The position numbers were made by a program, and so were the translations under genes. A stretch of 64,000 nucleotides of DNA from an uncultured Saccharospirillaceae bacterium (GTDB lineage Bacteria > Pseudomonadota > Gammaproteobacteria > Pseudomonadales > Oceanobacteraceae): the NCBI GenBank assembly GCA_947503895.1, contig CANNFT010000010.1, positions 149,321 to 213,320 on the forward strand. The letters run 5' to 3'. The notes under the pieces were generated by a model. It saw only the letters and a program-made list of their open reading frames with translations. It searched no databases and had not been told where the DNA came from. This document shows positions 1-9,090 of the stretch, piece after piece; the first letter of the stretch is position 1, and every line of letters starts with the position of its first letter.

Positions 1-421
1 TAAAGCGATCCAATGCAGACTCAAGTTCTACAGGGTTAATATCGAAGAAATAATTGGTATGTTCTTGCGCGGTGAAGGCGTTATGGCTGCCGCCATATTG
101 ATTAATAAAATTTTGATAATCACCGGCTTCCGGGTAAGTTTTGGTGCCCAAAAACAACATGTGTTCTAGAAAGTGCGCCAGACCGGGACGAGACACAGGG
201 TCCTGCAGGCTACCCACGTTGACATCCAGACTTGCAGCCGCACGGTCTGCATCTGGCTTTGAAACCAACATGACACGCAGTCCATTTTCGAGTTCCAAAT
301 ACCGATATGCATTGCTATCAATCGGACTTTTTACGGGTTTTGCTTCGAACGTACCAGCGTAAAAGCTGTAGGCCACAGCTAAAAATATGGCCAGAAAGAA
401 ATAGCGATTCCGTGCGGACAT
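1..421 (-). CDS. M16 family (insulysin/pitrilysin-type) zinc peptidase, 5' part only
   Basis: The first 140 codons of a secreted or membrane-anchored zinc metallopeptidase; the rest lies beyond base 1. The ATG is at 419-421. Residues 7-22 form a hydrophobic signal or anchor segment. Then comes the N-terminal M16 lobe with 'LENGLRVMLVSKPDAD' and the inverted zinc motif HFLEH at residues 83-87 (two His ligands, Glu general base), followed by 'GTKTYP' and 'GGSHNAFT', typical of the protease III/insulysin subgroup, which degrades oligopeptides in the periplasm. The small gene at 443-709 lies just upstream on the same strand and may be co-transcribed. The family assignment is firm; the substrate is not known. 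Confidence 0.9.
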   Translation of the reverse strand, partial: MSARNRYFFLAIFLAVAYSFYAGTFEAKPVKSPIDSNAYRYLELENGLRVMLVSKPDADRAAASLDVNVGSLQDPVSRPGLAHFLEHMLFLGTKTYPEAGDYQNFINQYGGSHNAFTAQEHTNYFFDINPVELESALDRF

Positions 422-442
422 AGGTGGTTACCCCAAAATGTA

Positions 443-709
443 TTACTGCAATTTGCTCAATGTGGTTTGTGCTAAATTGATCATTTGTTCTTTGCTCAAC
501 GATTCGTCGCCCGTGCTGATAAATTTGAGGGCTGTCTTAGCTTCGTCAATGTAGCTGACCAATTGGCTGTATTCTTTGTTAAAAGCCGCATCGATGGCCT
601 TATAAACAGCCTCGGTGCTGATGTCATTGACCTTGCCATTTTCGGCTTGTTCCCGCAAAGCTTTAATCGTGGCTTGTGCGATACGGTTATATGCTTGTTG
701 TTTACTCAA
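443..709 (-). CDS. conserved-looking small protein, function unknown
   Basis: An 88-aa, soluble, mostly helical protein with no signal peptide, Cys or recognisable domain. A strong Shine-Dalgarno (GCAGGAG) sits about 6 bases before the ATG, which supports it being translated in preference to the overlapping ORF on the other strand (485-751). It ends 21 bases before the start of the M16 peptidase gene on the same strand, so the two are probably co-transcribed. I do not recognise the family. Confidence 0.6.
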   Translation of the reverse strand: MSKQQAYNRIAQATIKALREQAENGKVNDISTEAVYKAIDAAFNKEYSQLVSYIDEAKTALKFISTGDESLSKEQMINLAQTTLSKLQ

Positions 710-848
710 TGTTGGACTCCTGCTATTTGGATGCTGATTCTAACAGGTTGACTGCGATTGTTGAGGGTCTATTGATGGTAGGAGGGGGTAGAAGCAAACC
801 TGAACGGGATATTCTCTGACAGATGGGCGTATTGACGGAAACGGGATG

Positions 849-1733
849 TCATAAACCACTGGTTTTGGTTAGGTTTCGGCCGCCTTCTTTTGCTTCATAT
901 AGGGCATTGTCTGCCCGTTTTATGATGTCTTCTAGTCGCGAGTCGGCATCAAAAGCAGCCGTGCCTAGGCTAATGGTGATTTTCAACGTGGCATTGGGCG
1001 TGGCGGTGACCATTTCGGCGCTGGCTTTACGAATGCGTTCAGCCACATCGTAGGCTGCACTTTCGGCGGTATCGGGTAGGCAAACCACAAACTCTTCGCC
1101 ACCGAACCGGCCACAAAAATCGACTTTACGCAGTTGCTTAACCAGTAATTGAGCCAGAGCAATGAGCACGAGGTCGCCTGCTTGGTGCCCGTAGTCATCA
1201 TTAACACATTTAAAGTGATCGACATCCAACATGATAAACGTGAGGTCAGTGTGTCCTCGGTGAGTGCGCTCAAATTCGCGGCTGGCCAATTCAAAAAAAT
1301 GACGACGATTAAAAATGCCCGTTAATGGGTCTGTTGTGGCCCACTTTTCCAGCAGATCAAGGCGCTCTTTCTCCCGCAGGGCGGCTCTGACTCGGGCCAT
1401 CAATACCACTAAACTGTAAGGTTTGGTGATGTAATCATGACAGCCTAAATCTAATCCTTGGGCGATATTTTCATCATCTGAATTGGCCGTCACCAGTATG
1501 ACGGGAATGTTGTTGGTGGTGGGTTCTTTTTTGAGTCGCGACAGCAGTTCTAACCCATTCATACCGGGCATCATCACGTCCAAAAGCACAAGGTCAAACT
1601 CTTGTTGTCGCGTGAGTTCTAGCGCTTCTCCACCACTGCGTGCCGCTACAACATTGTAGTTTGCATCGCTGAGCTGCATGGTGAGCAGATGAATGTTGGA
1701 CTCAATATCATCTACGACCAGTATATTTGGCAT
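849..1733 (-). CDS. response regulator with diguanylate cyclase output (REC-GGDEF)
   Basis: A PleD/WspR-type regulator that should make cyclic di-GMP when its receiver is phosphorylated. Counting from an upstream GTG (1745), the receiver spans about residues 6-125 with acidic pair VDD, phospho-acceptor Asp in LLDVMMP and Lys in TKP. The GGDEF domain spans about 135-295 with an intact GGEEF active site. An RKVD product-inhibition site lies exactly five residues before GGEEF, so both catalysis and feedback inhibition look functional. I chose the ATG at 1733 because GAGGTG lies just upstream; the GTG would add four residues. It is divergent from the hybrid kinase at 1860, its natural candidate partner. 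Confidence 0.93.
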   Translation of the reverse strand: MPNILVVDDIESNIHLLTMQLSDANYNVVAARSGGEALELTRQQEFDLVLLDVMMPGMNGLELLSRLKKEPTTNNIPVILVTANSDDENIAQGLDLGCHDYITKPYSLVVLMARVRAALREKERLDLLEKWATTDPLTGIFNRRHFFELASREFERTHRGHTDLTFIMLDVDHFKCVNDDYGHQAGDLVLIALAQLLVKQLRKVDFCGRFGGEEFVVCLPDTAESAAYDVAERIRKASAEMVTATPNATLKITISLGTAAFDADSRLEDIIKRADNALYEAKEGGRNLTKTSGL

Positions 1734-1859
1734 GTCTATACCCACCTCAGCCTTGGAACCCTGTTTGATTCAAAGCGATCATGAATACTTTTCTGGCGCT
1801 GACCTTAACTATAGCTGAACCTGACTATACTAGTAGAAAGCACATAAGCAGGTATCTCA

Positions 1860-3860
1860 ATGAAAAGGACGGCGCTCGCTATTTCAGGGCTAGCCCTTCC
1901 GCTTTTAGTGGCGGCGCCGATATCTATGGTTCAGGCAATTGAAATAGATGTTTTGCAGTATTCTCATTCGACGAATTGGTTGAATGTCGGGCTAACCCTT
2001 CTTTTACTGACGCTGCTGCCAGCCACTGTTTATCTCCTGTATAGCCACATTCGAAATCGTCATACGCAATTGCGATTCAATATGTTGTGGCGTCAATTAC
2101 CTGACAGAATGGCGGAAGTGAATGACCGCGGGGTGATTTTAGCGGTTAATCGTCCTTTCAATGAAGCACTACAAGAATCAGAAATGGTGGGTAGCCCATT
2201 AGTCAAATTCCTACCGGATAAAGATGCAACCTTGTTCAATGAGCACCTAAATTTAGCCTTCACGACGGGTATTCCACGGCAATATGAGTTGGAATCCCGT
2301 ATAGATGAGCGTTCAGCTTATCTGCAGGTTCATATTTTACCGATGAAGGTGCTTTCGGAAGTCAAAAGCTGTTTAGCGATTATTTCTGACATCACCGCGC
2401 ATCGAGAAGCGGAACAAACCCTTGAAAATGCCCGAGAACAGGCGGAAGCCAGTGCGCAATCTAAATCCACTTTTTTGGCAAACATGAGCCATGAACTACG
2501 AACGCCGCTGAGCGGCATCGTGGGTATGGTGTCACTCTTAGATGACTCTTATAACTCTGAAGACATGCGTCAGTACACGGAGCCCTTGTTGAGCAGCGTG
2601 GAGCACCTGCGGCGTATAGTGGATGATATTTTAGATTTCGCCAAAGTAGACGGTGGGAACATCGTTTTGGAAGAGACGGATACCAATCTCTGGCAAATAT
2701 TGGATGATTTAGAAAGCCTTTATGAAAGCCAAGCCCTGCAAAAAGGCGTGGCATTGAAAGTGAAAAGCAGCCGAGACGTTCCACGACACATTCAAATAGA
2801 TGCCTTCCGTTTGAGGCAAATTCTCTACAACTTATTGGGGAATGCACTCAAATTTACCGAAGATGGAAGCGTGCTATTGGAGGTGAGTTTACAGACTCTG
2901 ATTGATAAGCCGATGCTGCGTTTTAGTGTGGTGGACACGGGCATTGGCATTTCTAACGACCAGCAAGAAAACATTTTTGATGCATTTAAGCAGGCAAATA
3001 TCAGCACCACCCGCAATTATGGTGGAACAGGATTAGGGTTAGCGATTTGTAAAAAATTAGCGGAGTTAATGGGGGGGGTCATCGGCGTTAATAGTACGGA
3101 AGGGGTGGGATCAGAATTTTGGTTTACGGTGCCCATGACTGTCACAGGGGAAACGGAAAACTGGGCGTTCTGGCAAAAAGCAGGTGTAACGTTAAAGTTG
3201 GAAAACCCGCATCAGGAGCAGTGGTTTAATCATTTTTTTGGTTCGCTGAATATCCCCATAAAAAATGACGGGGAACTGTTGGTGACAGATCATGCAGACC
3301 CGAGTGCGTTCAAATGGCTTTGGTGGCTTGGCAGCGAGCAATCGCTTAAGCGCAGTAATGCGATCGTTTTGAAGCCGCCGTTTAGACGAGGGGCACTGTG
3401 TAATCGATTATTAGATTACCAGCAACGTCAACGACCTTCGTCACCCGACATTCAGTTAGAGACGACGGAGTCTCATGCGATTTTACTGGTGGAGGACAAC
3501 CCCACCAATCAAGTGGTGGTCCGGCGAATGATGGAAAAAATGGGTTACCAAGTATCCGTTGCCGATAATGGGAAAGAAGGTGTGCATATGTGGAGCACCG
3601 GAAATTTCGCTGTGATCATAATGGATGTCCAAATGCCGGTCATGGATGGCATTGATGCGACTCGTATGATTCGTCAGAAGGAAGTGCACTACACCCCCAT
3701 CATTGCATTGACGGCAAATGCGCAGGATGAGGTAGAAGAGTCCTGTTTTGCAGCGGGCGTTGACGCATTTATCACCAAACCGGTCGACCGGCAGCAACTG
3801 CAAAACACCATCGAAGCGGTTATGGGAGGACATCGCATGAATGTCTCTCACGCTGGCTAA
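1860..3860 (+). CDS. membrane hybrid sensor histidine kinase (PAS-HisKA-HATPase-REC)
   Basis: A 666-aa hybrid kinase. A signal-like hydrophobic stretch (residues 5-26) and a transmembrane helix (about 43-62) leave only a very short periplasmic segment, so sensing is probably by the PAS-like domain (about 75-180) rather than outside the cell. A coiled linker leads to the HisKA phospho-acceptor His211 in NMSHELRTP. The ATPase domain follows, with N (LLGNALKF), G1 (DTGIGI) and G2 (GGTGLGLAI) boxes. The C-terminal receiver has Asp589 in IIMDVQMP. There is no Hpt domain, so output needs a separate phosphotransfer protein or a direct partner. AGCAGG precedes the ATG. It is divergent from the REC-GGDEF gene, separated by 126 bp. 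Confidence 0.92.
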   Translation: MKRTALAISGLALPLLVAAPISMVQAIEIDVLQYSHSTNWLNVGLTLLLLTLLPATVYLLYSHIRNRHTQLRFNMLWRQLPDRMAEVNDRGVILAVNRPFNEALQESEMVGSPLVKFLPDKDATLFNEHLNLAFTTGIPRQYELESRIDERSAYLQVHILPMKVLSEVKSCLAIISDITAHREAEQTLENAREQAEASAQSKSTFLANMSHELRTPLSGIVGMVSLLDDSYNSEDMRQYTEPLLSSVEHLRRIVDDILDFAKVDGGNIVLEETDTNLWQILDDLESLYESQALQKGVALKVKSSRDVPRHIQIDAFRLRQILYNLLGNALKFTEDGSVLLEVSLQTLIDKPMLRFSVVDTGIGISNDQQENIFDAFKQANISTTRNYGGTGLGLAICKKLAELMGGVIGVNSTEGVGSEFWFTVPMTVTGETENWAFWQKAGVTLKLENPHQEQWFNHFFGSLNIPIKNDGELLVTDHADPSAFKWLWWLGSEQSLKRSNAIVLKPPFRRGALCNRLLDYQQRQRPSSPDIQLETTESHAILLVEDNPTNQVVVRRMMEKMGYQVSVADNGKEGVHMWSTGNFAVIIMDVQMPVMDGIDATRMIRQKEVHYTPIIALTANAQDEVEESCFAAGVDAFITKPVDRQQLQNTIEAVMGGHRMNVSHAG

Positions 3861-3884
3861 TTAACGGTGAGAGACCGCCGAATA

Positions 3885-4379
3885 CTAGCCTAGGGGGCCA
3901 AATGGTAAGTACTTGTTTTGGGTGTTCGATTTAACCCATTGTACGAGTTCTCGATCAATACCGACTTGTTTCTTGAGCACCTTAAATAACGGAATGACCG
4001 GTGATTTGCTACCGAGATCTAAATTGCATTGTTCTTCTAGGTGCGTGAAAAACTCTATGCACTGACGCAATTCTGCTTCATTCATTTGACTTGCCACTTC
4101 TGTCCAAACTGCTTTTTCACTTCTAGCCAATGGCTCTAGCCATTCGAGCTGGCGCGACACGTCTTCGCGGTTAAAGGGTGCGCTTGCTAGGCTGAAAATC
4201 AACTCCAATTGCGCTGTTGGCAAAGAGGATGCAGGTGCTGGAGCAGGTTGCCAAGAATCGACAGTCACGGCGAATACCTCGAAGGCTGTTAGAGTCAAAA
4301 TTAGGGTGATGACGGCATTTTCCCACATGCGAGAGCGGATAAAAACCGCAATTCTGAAAGGATTAAGCATGGCCACCAT
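3885..4379 (-). CDS. exported or membrane-anchored protein of unknown function
   Basis: A 164-aa protein with a basic N-terminus and a hydrophobic segment at about residues 20-38 (ending in FAVTVDS), consistent with a signal peptide or anchor. A Pro/Ala-rich linker (PAPAPASS) and a helical, acidic domain with two Cys (RQC and QCN) follow. No known motif is visible. The start is uncertain: the ATG at 4379 lacks a ribosome-binding site, and an ATG three codons later (4370) has GGTGG in front. It converges on the hybrid kinase gene with 24 bases between the stops and is divergent from the acyltransferase gene. Confidence 0.55.
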   Translation of the reverse strand: MVAMLNPFRIAVFIRSRMWENAVITLILTLTAFEVFAVTVDSWQPAPAPASSLPTAQLELIFSLASAPFNREDVSRQLEWLEPLARSEKAVWTEVASQMNEAELRQCIEFFTHLEEQCNLDLGSKSPVIPLFKVLKKQVGIDRELVQWVKSNTQNKYLPFGPLG

Positions 4380-4544
4380 TCAGGGGAGCATCTGACAGCC
4401 GAAATTCATGAGTGACTTGTGTATACTCCGGCGTCGGAAATCGGTAGTCGAATGTATGACAATACGGCAATAGCTCCATATTGAAGCACGTTTAATGGGG
4501 TGAGTCGTCTTTTTAGATCAGTATTTGAACAGCAGGCCAAAGAT

Positions 4545-5705
4545 ATGACTGAGTCTTTTGATGAGATTCGTCCCTATTCAGACAATGAAGTAGAAGATGT
4601 ATTGGAATCCCTGATTTCAGACCAAGAGTTGTTGATCGCACTGGGTCGGTATCGGATGCCTAGACTGTCCCGGTGGCTCCCTGCTATCTCAAACCACTTG
4701 GTGCAAGCTAATTTACGGAAAGCGCTAGAGGGCATTCAGTCCGTATCGGAGTTGCAATCTTTGGTAGCGCCCATCGTCGGACGCTTGGTACGTAACACCA
4801 TTACCGACTTTGAAATCAAGGGACTTGAGCGCTTGAAACGCGATCAGGCTTATCTTTTTATATCCAATCATCGCGATATCGCCATGGACCCAGCCTTGGT
4901 CAATTACGCGCTGTATCAGGAAGGCTTTGGCACCAGTCGTATTGGCATTGGTGATAATCTCATTCGTAAGCCCTATGTGTCTAAACTGATGCGCCTGAAC
5001 AAAAGCTTTATTGTGCGTCGATCGGTTCAGGGTAGAAAAGAGAAGATGGAAGCCCTGCTTCAATTGTCTAATTATATCTACAGCAGCATTCAGCAAGGCA
5101 GCCCTGTTTGGTTGGCCCAAAAAGAAGGGCGCGCCAAAGATGGGCGCGATGAAACCGACACCGCTGTGCTCAAGATGCTTCATATGGGCAGGCGTAAACA
5201 AGGATGGCAGCTCTCTGAAAGCTTGAATCAGTTGAATATTGTTCCTGTTTCCATTAGCTACGAATGGGACCCTTGTGACCAAATGAAAGCCCGAGAACTG
5301 GCTTCCGTCAGTTCAGGTGTGCAATACACCAAGCATGAAGATGAAGATTACATGAGCATCGTCAAGGGGCTTCAAGGGGACAAAGGAGGTGTGACGATTC
5401 ATTTTGGTGAGCCTCTCAATATGTCCTCAAATAGAGCAGAGGATTGGAGTCAAGCCATCGATGATTTCATACATAGTCACTACAAAATATACCCAAATGG
5501 CTACCAAGCTTATATGAAGCTTTTCGGCGAGCTACCCAACCAAGTCAATGCTAGCCAATTAAAACAAGACCAAGAGCTGACGCGTCGATTAGAAGGGTTG
5601 TCCCCCGAAGAGCAAAAGCATTTGCTGAGTGCTTATGCGCAGCCCGTATGTTATCGCTATGAAGATAAACATAAAGAGCCTGACGCAGAGCAAGGTGTTG
5701 AATGA
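4545..5705 (+). CDS. PlsC-family glycerolipid acyltransferase
   Basis: A 386-aa acyltransferase of the PlsC/LPLAT superfamily, expected to acylate a glycerol phosphate or similar lipid at the inner membrane. The catalytic block I is SNHRDIAMDP (H-x4-D), followed by the substrate block 'RLNKSFIVRRS' and the 'QKEGRAKDGRDETD' block, where EGR corresponds to the usual EGT. The length is well above the roughly 240 aa of E. coli PlsC; both N- and C-terminal extensions are soluble and there is no clear membrane helix. I chose the ATG at 4545 for its AGCAGG site; an in-frame GTG at 4500 would add 15 residues. The substrate is not predictable. Confidence 0.85.
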   Translation: MTESFDEIRPYSDNEVEDVLESLISDQELLIALGRYRMPRLSRWLPAISNHLVQANLRKALEGIQSVSELQSLVAPIVGRLVRNTITDFEIKGLERLKRDQAYLFISNHRDIAMDPALVNYALYQEGFGTSRIGIGDNLIRKPYVSKLMRLNKSFIVRRSVQGRKEKMEALLQLSNYIYSSIQQGSPVWLAQKEGRAKDGRDETDTAVLKMLHMGRRKQGWQLSESLNQLNIVPVSISYEWDPCDQMKARELASVSSGVQYTKHEDEDYMSIVKGLQGDKGGVTIHFGEPLNMSSNRAEDWSQAIDDFIHSHYKIYPNGYQAYMKLFGELPNQVNASQLKQDQELTRRLEGLSPEEQKHLLSAYAQPVCYRYEDKHKEPDAEQGVE

Positions 5706-5726
5706 ACAACGAATGCGAAACAAAAA

Positions 5727-6011
5727 ATGATGCAACCTAACTTGGATAAAAAGGCCAAGGCTGCACCTTTCGGTCTGGTGACATTGATGATGGTCGCATT
5801 ACTCTTGGGATGGCAGTGGCTCGGCGATCAGCAGGACGCTTGTGATGATTTAGCGAATCAACTAACAGGGAAAATTGGCTACTTCCTAAATTGGAGTCCT
5901 CCTGCTTTAACGCTCGTGTTGGCAGATAAGTCTCAGTTTCAAGTTGAGGCAGAGAATCGATCAGCGGGTTGCCGTGCGATGATCAATGAAATTCGTCACC
6001 ACGGTCAATGA
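5727..6011 (+). CDS. small single-pass membrane protein, unknown
   Basis: A 94-aa protein with one transmembrane helix at about residues 15-31 (FGLVTLMMVALLLGWQW) and a short, mostly extracytoplasmic tail with two Cys (DACDD and AGCRA) that could form a disulfide. It starts 21 bases after the acyltransferase stop on the same strand, so it is probably in the same transcript. The ribosome-binding site is weak. No family is recognised. Confidence 0.5.
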   Translation: MMQPNLDKKAKAAPFGLVTLMMVALLLGWQWLGDQQDACDDLANQLTGKIGYFLNWSPPALTLVLADKSQFQVEAENRSAGCRAMINEIRHHGQ

Positions 6012-6032
6012 TGTCACCTGTGTGGGGCGATG

Positions 6033-6851
6033 TTAAGCACCCGAAAGTGCGTGAGATAGAGTGGCACGCAGAGAACCTGGGTCAATGGTTTTGTCGAATA
6101 AAGCACAGACGCCCGCTTGCCGAACAGCACTGAGACGGCTGCCTTCAGCCTCGCTGGTGACCATTAAAACGGGTAAATAGGAGAATTCTGACTGCGCGAT
6201 GTATTTGACCAGCTCTTCTCCGTTCATGACCGGCATGTTGTAGTCGGTGATGACGAAATCCACACCCTCTCGCCCTAAGGTTTCGATGGCTTCCTGCCCA
6301 TTTTCTGCTTCCAAAATATTCTCAACCCCGCAGGAATTCAGCATTCGTGATATGTGTCGTCGTGCGGTGAGGGAGTCATCGACCACCAGGCAGCGTAGAT
6401 CATCAATATCAATGGTCTCAATATCCAAGACTTTGACTTCGAGCGTATCGCGGGCGGCGAGTAAGCCTCGATGCAAACTTTGGCGATCAAAAGGTTTGGG
6501 TAACACTGCTAGGACGCCAGCCTGTTTAATGGGGTCGATCATATCGAAGCTGGTTTCACTGGATACCAGCATAAAATTCACATGGTGCAGGGACTCATCT
6601 TTGCGAATATTGTGCAGCAACTCGATGGCGGTCATATCTTCGAAGTACATCGCACTGATGACTAAATCGGGTTGGTAACTACTGAGATAGGTGAGGGCAT
6701 CGGCACCACTCTTACGAATATCCAACTTACTGACACCTTCTTCTTGAAGGACTTGTTGAATGATCTTTGCTTGCGTACAGGATGGCTCAATCAACAGTAC
6801 GGTCAGATCACTAATCGACATCTGTGTCATAGAGGCGCTTTCCCATTCCAT
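6033..6851 (-). CDS. tandem receiver-domain protein (pseudo-REC + REC)
   Basis: 272 aa made of two CheY-like receivers and nothing else. The first (about residues 14-135) has lost its chemistry: the acidic pair is replaced by EPS and the phospho-acceptor position is Ala67 (LVISAMYF), though the Lys-Pro (PKP, 119-120) remains. The second (about 153-272) is intact, with VVDDS, Asp203 in VITDYNMP and FDK. Such double-receiver proteins act as phosphate sinks, stand-alone adaptors or chemotaxis/motility modulators; which applies is not shown. Several Met codons near the start (1, 8, 11) make the true start uncertain. Confidence 0.88.
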   Translation of the reverse strand: MEWESASMTQMSISDLTVLLIEPSCTQAKIIQQVLQEEGVSKLDIRKSGADALTYLSSYQPDLVISAMYFEDMTAIELLHNIRKDESLHHVNFMLVSSETSFDMIDPIKQAGVLAVLPKPFDRQSLHRGLLAARDTLEVKVLDIETIDIDDLRCLVVDDSLTARRHISRMLNSCGVENILEAENGQEAIETLGREGVDFVITDYNMPVMNGEELVKYIAQSEFSYLPVLMVTSEAEGSRLSAVRQAGVCALFDKTIDPGSLRATLSHALSGA

Positions 6852-7063
6852 GTTCGCATTTATTGGAGACTTTCGAGCTTAGCCTGTGCGGGCTGCTTTA
6901 AGTATAGGCGAAGAATTCAATGACTTGTGGGAAACAAGGGAGATTGGCGAATGCATGGATCAAGAAGCAAAGGTTTGGTTAGTGGCTCTGTTTATAAGAC
7001 AAAATGACCTGAGTGCGCGGCCTCAAAATACGAGAGCTTGAGGCCGTGACTATTCATGAAGGG

Positions 7064-7858
7064 TTAGGTGCGATTGTGCAGTTCGGTGATGCGCAATTCA
7101 GCTTTGTGTGCCACTTTGCTTTTGGGGAATTCTTCAACGATCTTGCGAAAGAATTGAATGGCTTTTCGCTCGTTGCCTTGTTGGTTGTAGGGGCTCATAT
7201 AAATAAGCCCTAATTGATACAGCGCTTTGGCCTTAATTTCAGCAGAGGAGCCCGGGTTTTGGTAGACCACCGTGTATACACTTTCTGCATCTTCTAACCG
7301 CTCTTCGGCGATCGCCCGTTCAGACATGGGCGTTAACTCGCCGTCATAAGGCGTGAAAGGCTTTTTCAATAAAGCCTTTTTATCCAAACGTTTTATCAAC
7401 TCGTCTGCGCTCAGTTGAATGGGTTGATGAGTGCGCTTTTCAATGATGGCCAGTCTTTTCTCAATGCGGTCAGAGAGTAAGCTGTTCGGGAATTCTATTT
7501 GATGACGTTTGAAATATTGCTTGGCTTTTTGATCGTCTCTGTCTTTATTTAGCCGGTTCATGTACACCAAACCGATTTGATAAATGGCGAGACTTTTAAT
7601 GGCTTGGCTGTATTTCGGGTCTGTGTAACCTTTTAGGTAAGTATTAACGACTTGCTCAGTGTGATTTTCAGCAATGGCTTTGACTGAAAAAGTGAGTAAA
7701 TCGCCTTCTTCTTCTAAAGCCGCCGCCGCGCGCAGACGAATGTCTTGCTGGCTTTGTAATACCTGTTGGCTGCCGCCACCTGCCAGTACGACGGGCGTGG
7801 TGGCTGCACAACCCTGTAAAAGGACAACGCTTAGTATGAACAATCCTATTCGGAACAT
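7064..7858 (-). CDS. outer-membrane-type lipoprotein with TPR/Sel1-like repeats
   Basis: 264 aa. A lipoprotein signal peptide is followed by the lipobox LLQGC (Cys17). The residue after Cys is Ala, not Asp, which by the usual +2 rule favours sorting to the outer membrane. The rest is helical. Two similar repeats read 'YQIGLVYMNRLNKDRDDQKAKQYF' in part and 'YQLGLIYMSPYNQQ' with 'KAIQFFRKIVEEFP', which is the helix pattern of TPR/Sel1 proteins that scaffold envelope complexes. A GAGGAA ribosome-binding site supports the start. A partner or substrate cannot be inferred from the neighbours. Confidence 0.8.
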   Translation of the reverse strand: MFRIGLFILSVVLLQGCAATTPVVLAGGGSQQVLQSQQDIRLRAAAALEEEGDLLTFSVKAIAENHTEQVVNTYLKGYTDPKYSQAIKSLAIYQIGLVYMNRLNKDRDDQKAKQYFKRHQIEFPNSLLSDRIEKRLAIIEKRTHQPIQLSADELIKRLDKKALLKKPFTPYDGELTPMSERAIAEERLEDAESVYTVVYQNPGSSAEIKAKALYQLGLIYMSPYNQQGNERKAIQFFRKIVEEFPKSKVAHKAELRITELHNRT

Positions 7859-8067
7859 CGTATTCCTCGGCTTTTGATAATGTCATTCAGCTTTTATTGA
7901 GCGGTCAGTTTACTCTTCGAAGGGATTGATGCCCACAAAGCCCATCGGTTTTAGATCAATGATCGGCAAGATTGGCGCAGTTTGCCGTGAGGGAGTTAAG
8001 TTGCGAGAAAAGTGTGTTGAGTTAAATAAGCGCGCGAGCTCGTTGAGCTCGCAGGGGGATTTTAAAA

Positions 8068-9090
8068 TCAGAAAAGAAAGGCAGTCACTGCTATGACGGT
8101 TGAAAGGCAAGCCACGCCCATTGCAGCGATCACCAGCGAGCGCTGTTTTGCTATAGATTCATTGGCCGTTTTCAATGCTTCAGTAGATTCTTTCAAAGCC
8201 TTTTGCACATCTGATAGCTCAGATGCGTGCTGCTTTATGTGATCTTCAATGGGCTCCAGTTCGGTTTTCATCACATGATTAGTGATTTGCACCGCCAGTT
8301 TTTGGAACCAAGGTTTCATTGACTTATAAAGCTGAACATCTGTCTGAGGCGTCGGCATTTTTTCCAGCAACTCATCTAGGTAGCGCTGCTGGCTTTCTGT
8401 AAATTGATGCTGCGATTCACTTTGAGTTTGAGTGAATTGCTTAATGGCTGCGTCGATACTGGCGGCAATTTCAGATTTAACTTGGTCTTGTGCTTCCTGA
8501 ACTTGTTGCTTAATCCATCGGTCCATTTGCTCAGCATAGTCATCCATTTTAGGCGGCACCGTACTGGCCTCTTGTGTAGACTCACCGTGCTGATGAGGCT
8601 CGGAAACGGTGTCGGATTCACTGATTTCAGATTCACTCGTTTCGGTTATTGGAGATGGCTCGCTATCCAATGTAGCCGTCTCTGAGTTAGTGGTATCGGC
8701 ATCACCGGTAGCGCTGTTCAGATGTTCTTGCGCAATGGCCAATGCATTACTTAATGCCTCTCCAGAAGCCGGCTTGGGTAAGACGGCACAAGCACCATGG
8801 GCGATGGCTTGAGAAATATAATCTTCATCGTCTTTTGATGTGTACATAATGGTCGGGATATGGCTCAGCTCAGGTGTTTCTTTGATGGCTTTGGTTGCCT
8901 CTAAGCCACTCATCCCAGGCATCATGTGATCCATAAAAATGACGTCTGGCTGGTGGGTGCGTAACATTTCCATGGCGGATTCAGCATCTTCGGCAACTTC
9001 TACTTCCAAGCCAGCTTTCTGAAGCATTCGCTCCAATACTTTGCGGGCGGAACGGGAGTCGTCTACTACAAGTGCCCGTTGAACGCTCAT
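8068..9090 (-). CDS. membrane-anchored response regulator (REC - acidic linker - coiled coil - TM)
   Basis: 340 aa. A complete receiver occupies residues 1-123 (VVDDS, Asp54 in FMDHMMP, Lys in PKP). An acidic Ser/Thr/Glu linker follows (about 128-182), then long amphipathic, Gln/Glu/Lys-rich helices likely to be coiled coil (about 186-315), and a final transmembrane helix (about 318-340, ending in TAFLF). There is no DNA-binding, cyclase or phosphodiesterase output. The tail anchor would put the receiver on the cytoplasmic face of a membrane. The layout resembles polar-scaffold or chemoreceptor-signalling partners rather than a transcription factor. AGAGGA 7 bases before the ATG supports the start. 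Confidence 0.85.
   Translation of the reverse strand: MSVQRALVVDDSRSARKVLERMLQKAGLEVEVAEDAESAMEMLRTHQPDVIFMDHMMPGMSGLEATKAIKETPELSHIPTIMYTSKDDEDYISQAIAHGACAVLPKPASGEALSNALAIAQEHLNSATGDADTTNSETATLDSEPSPITETSESEISESDTVSEPHQHGESTQEASTVPPKMDDYAEQMDRWIKQQVQEAQDQVKSEIAASIDAAIKQFTQTQSESQHQFTESQQRYLDELLEKMPTPQTDVQLYKSMKPWFQKLAVQITNHVMKTELEPIEDHIKQHASELSDVQKALKESTEALKTANESIAKQRSLVIAAMGVACLSTVIAVTAFLF

Noticed and set aside
485..751. Plus-strand 88-aa ORF opposite the small gene at 443-709
   Set aside because: The minus-strand ORF has a strong GCAGGAG site and lies in line with the M16 gene; the plus-strand frame has neither.
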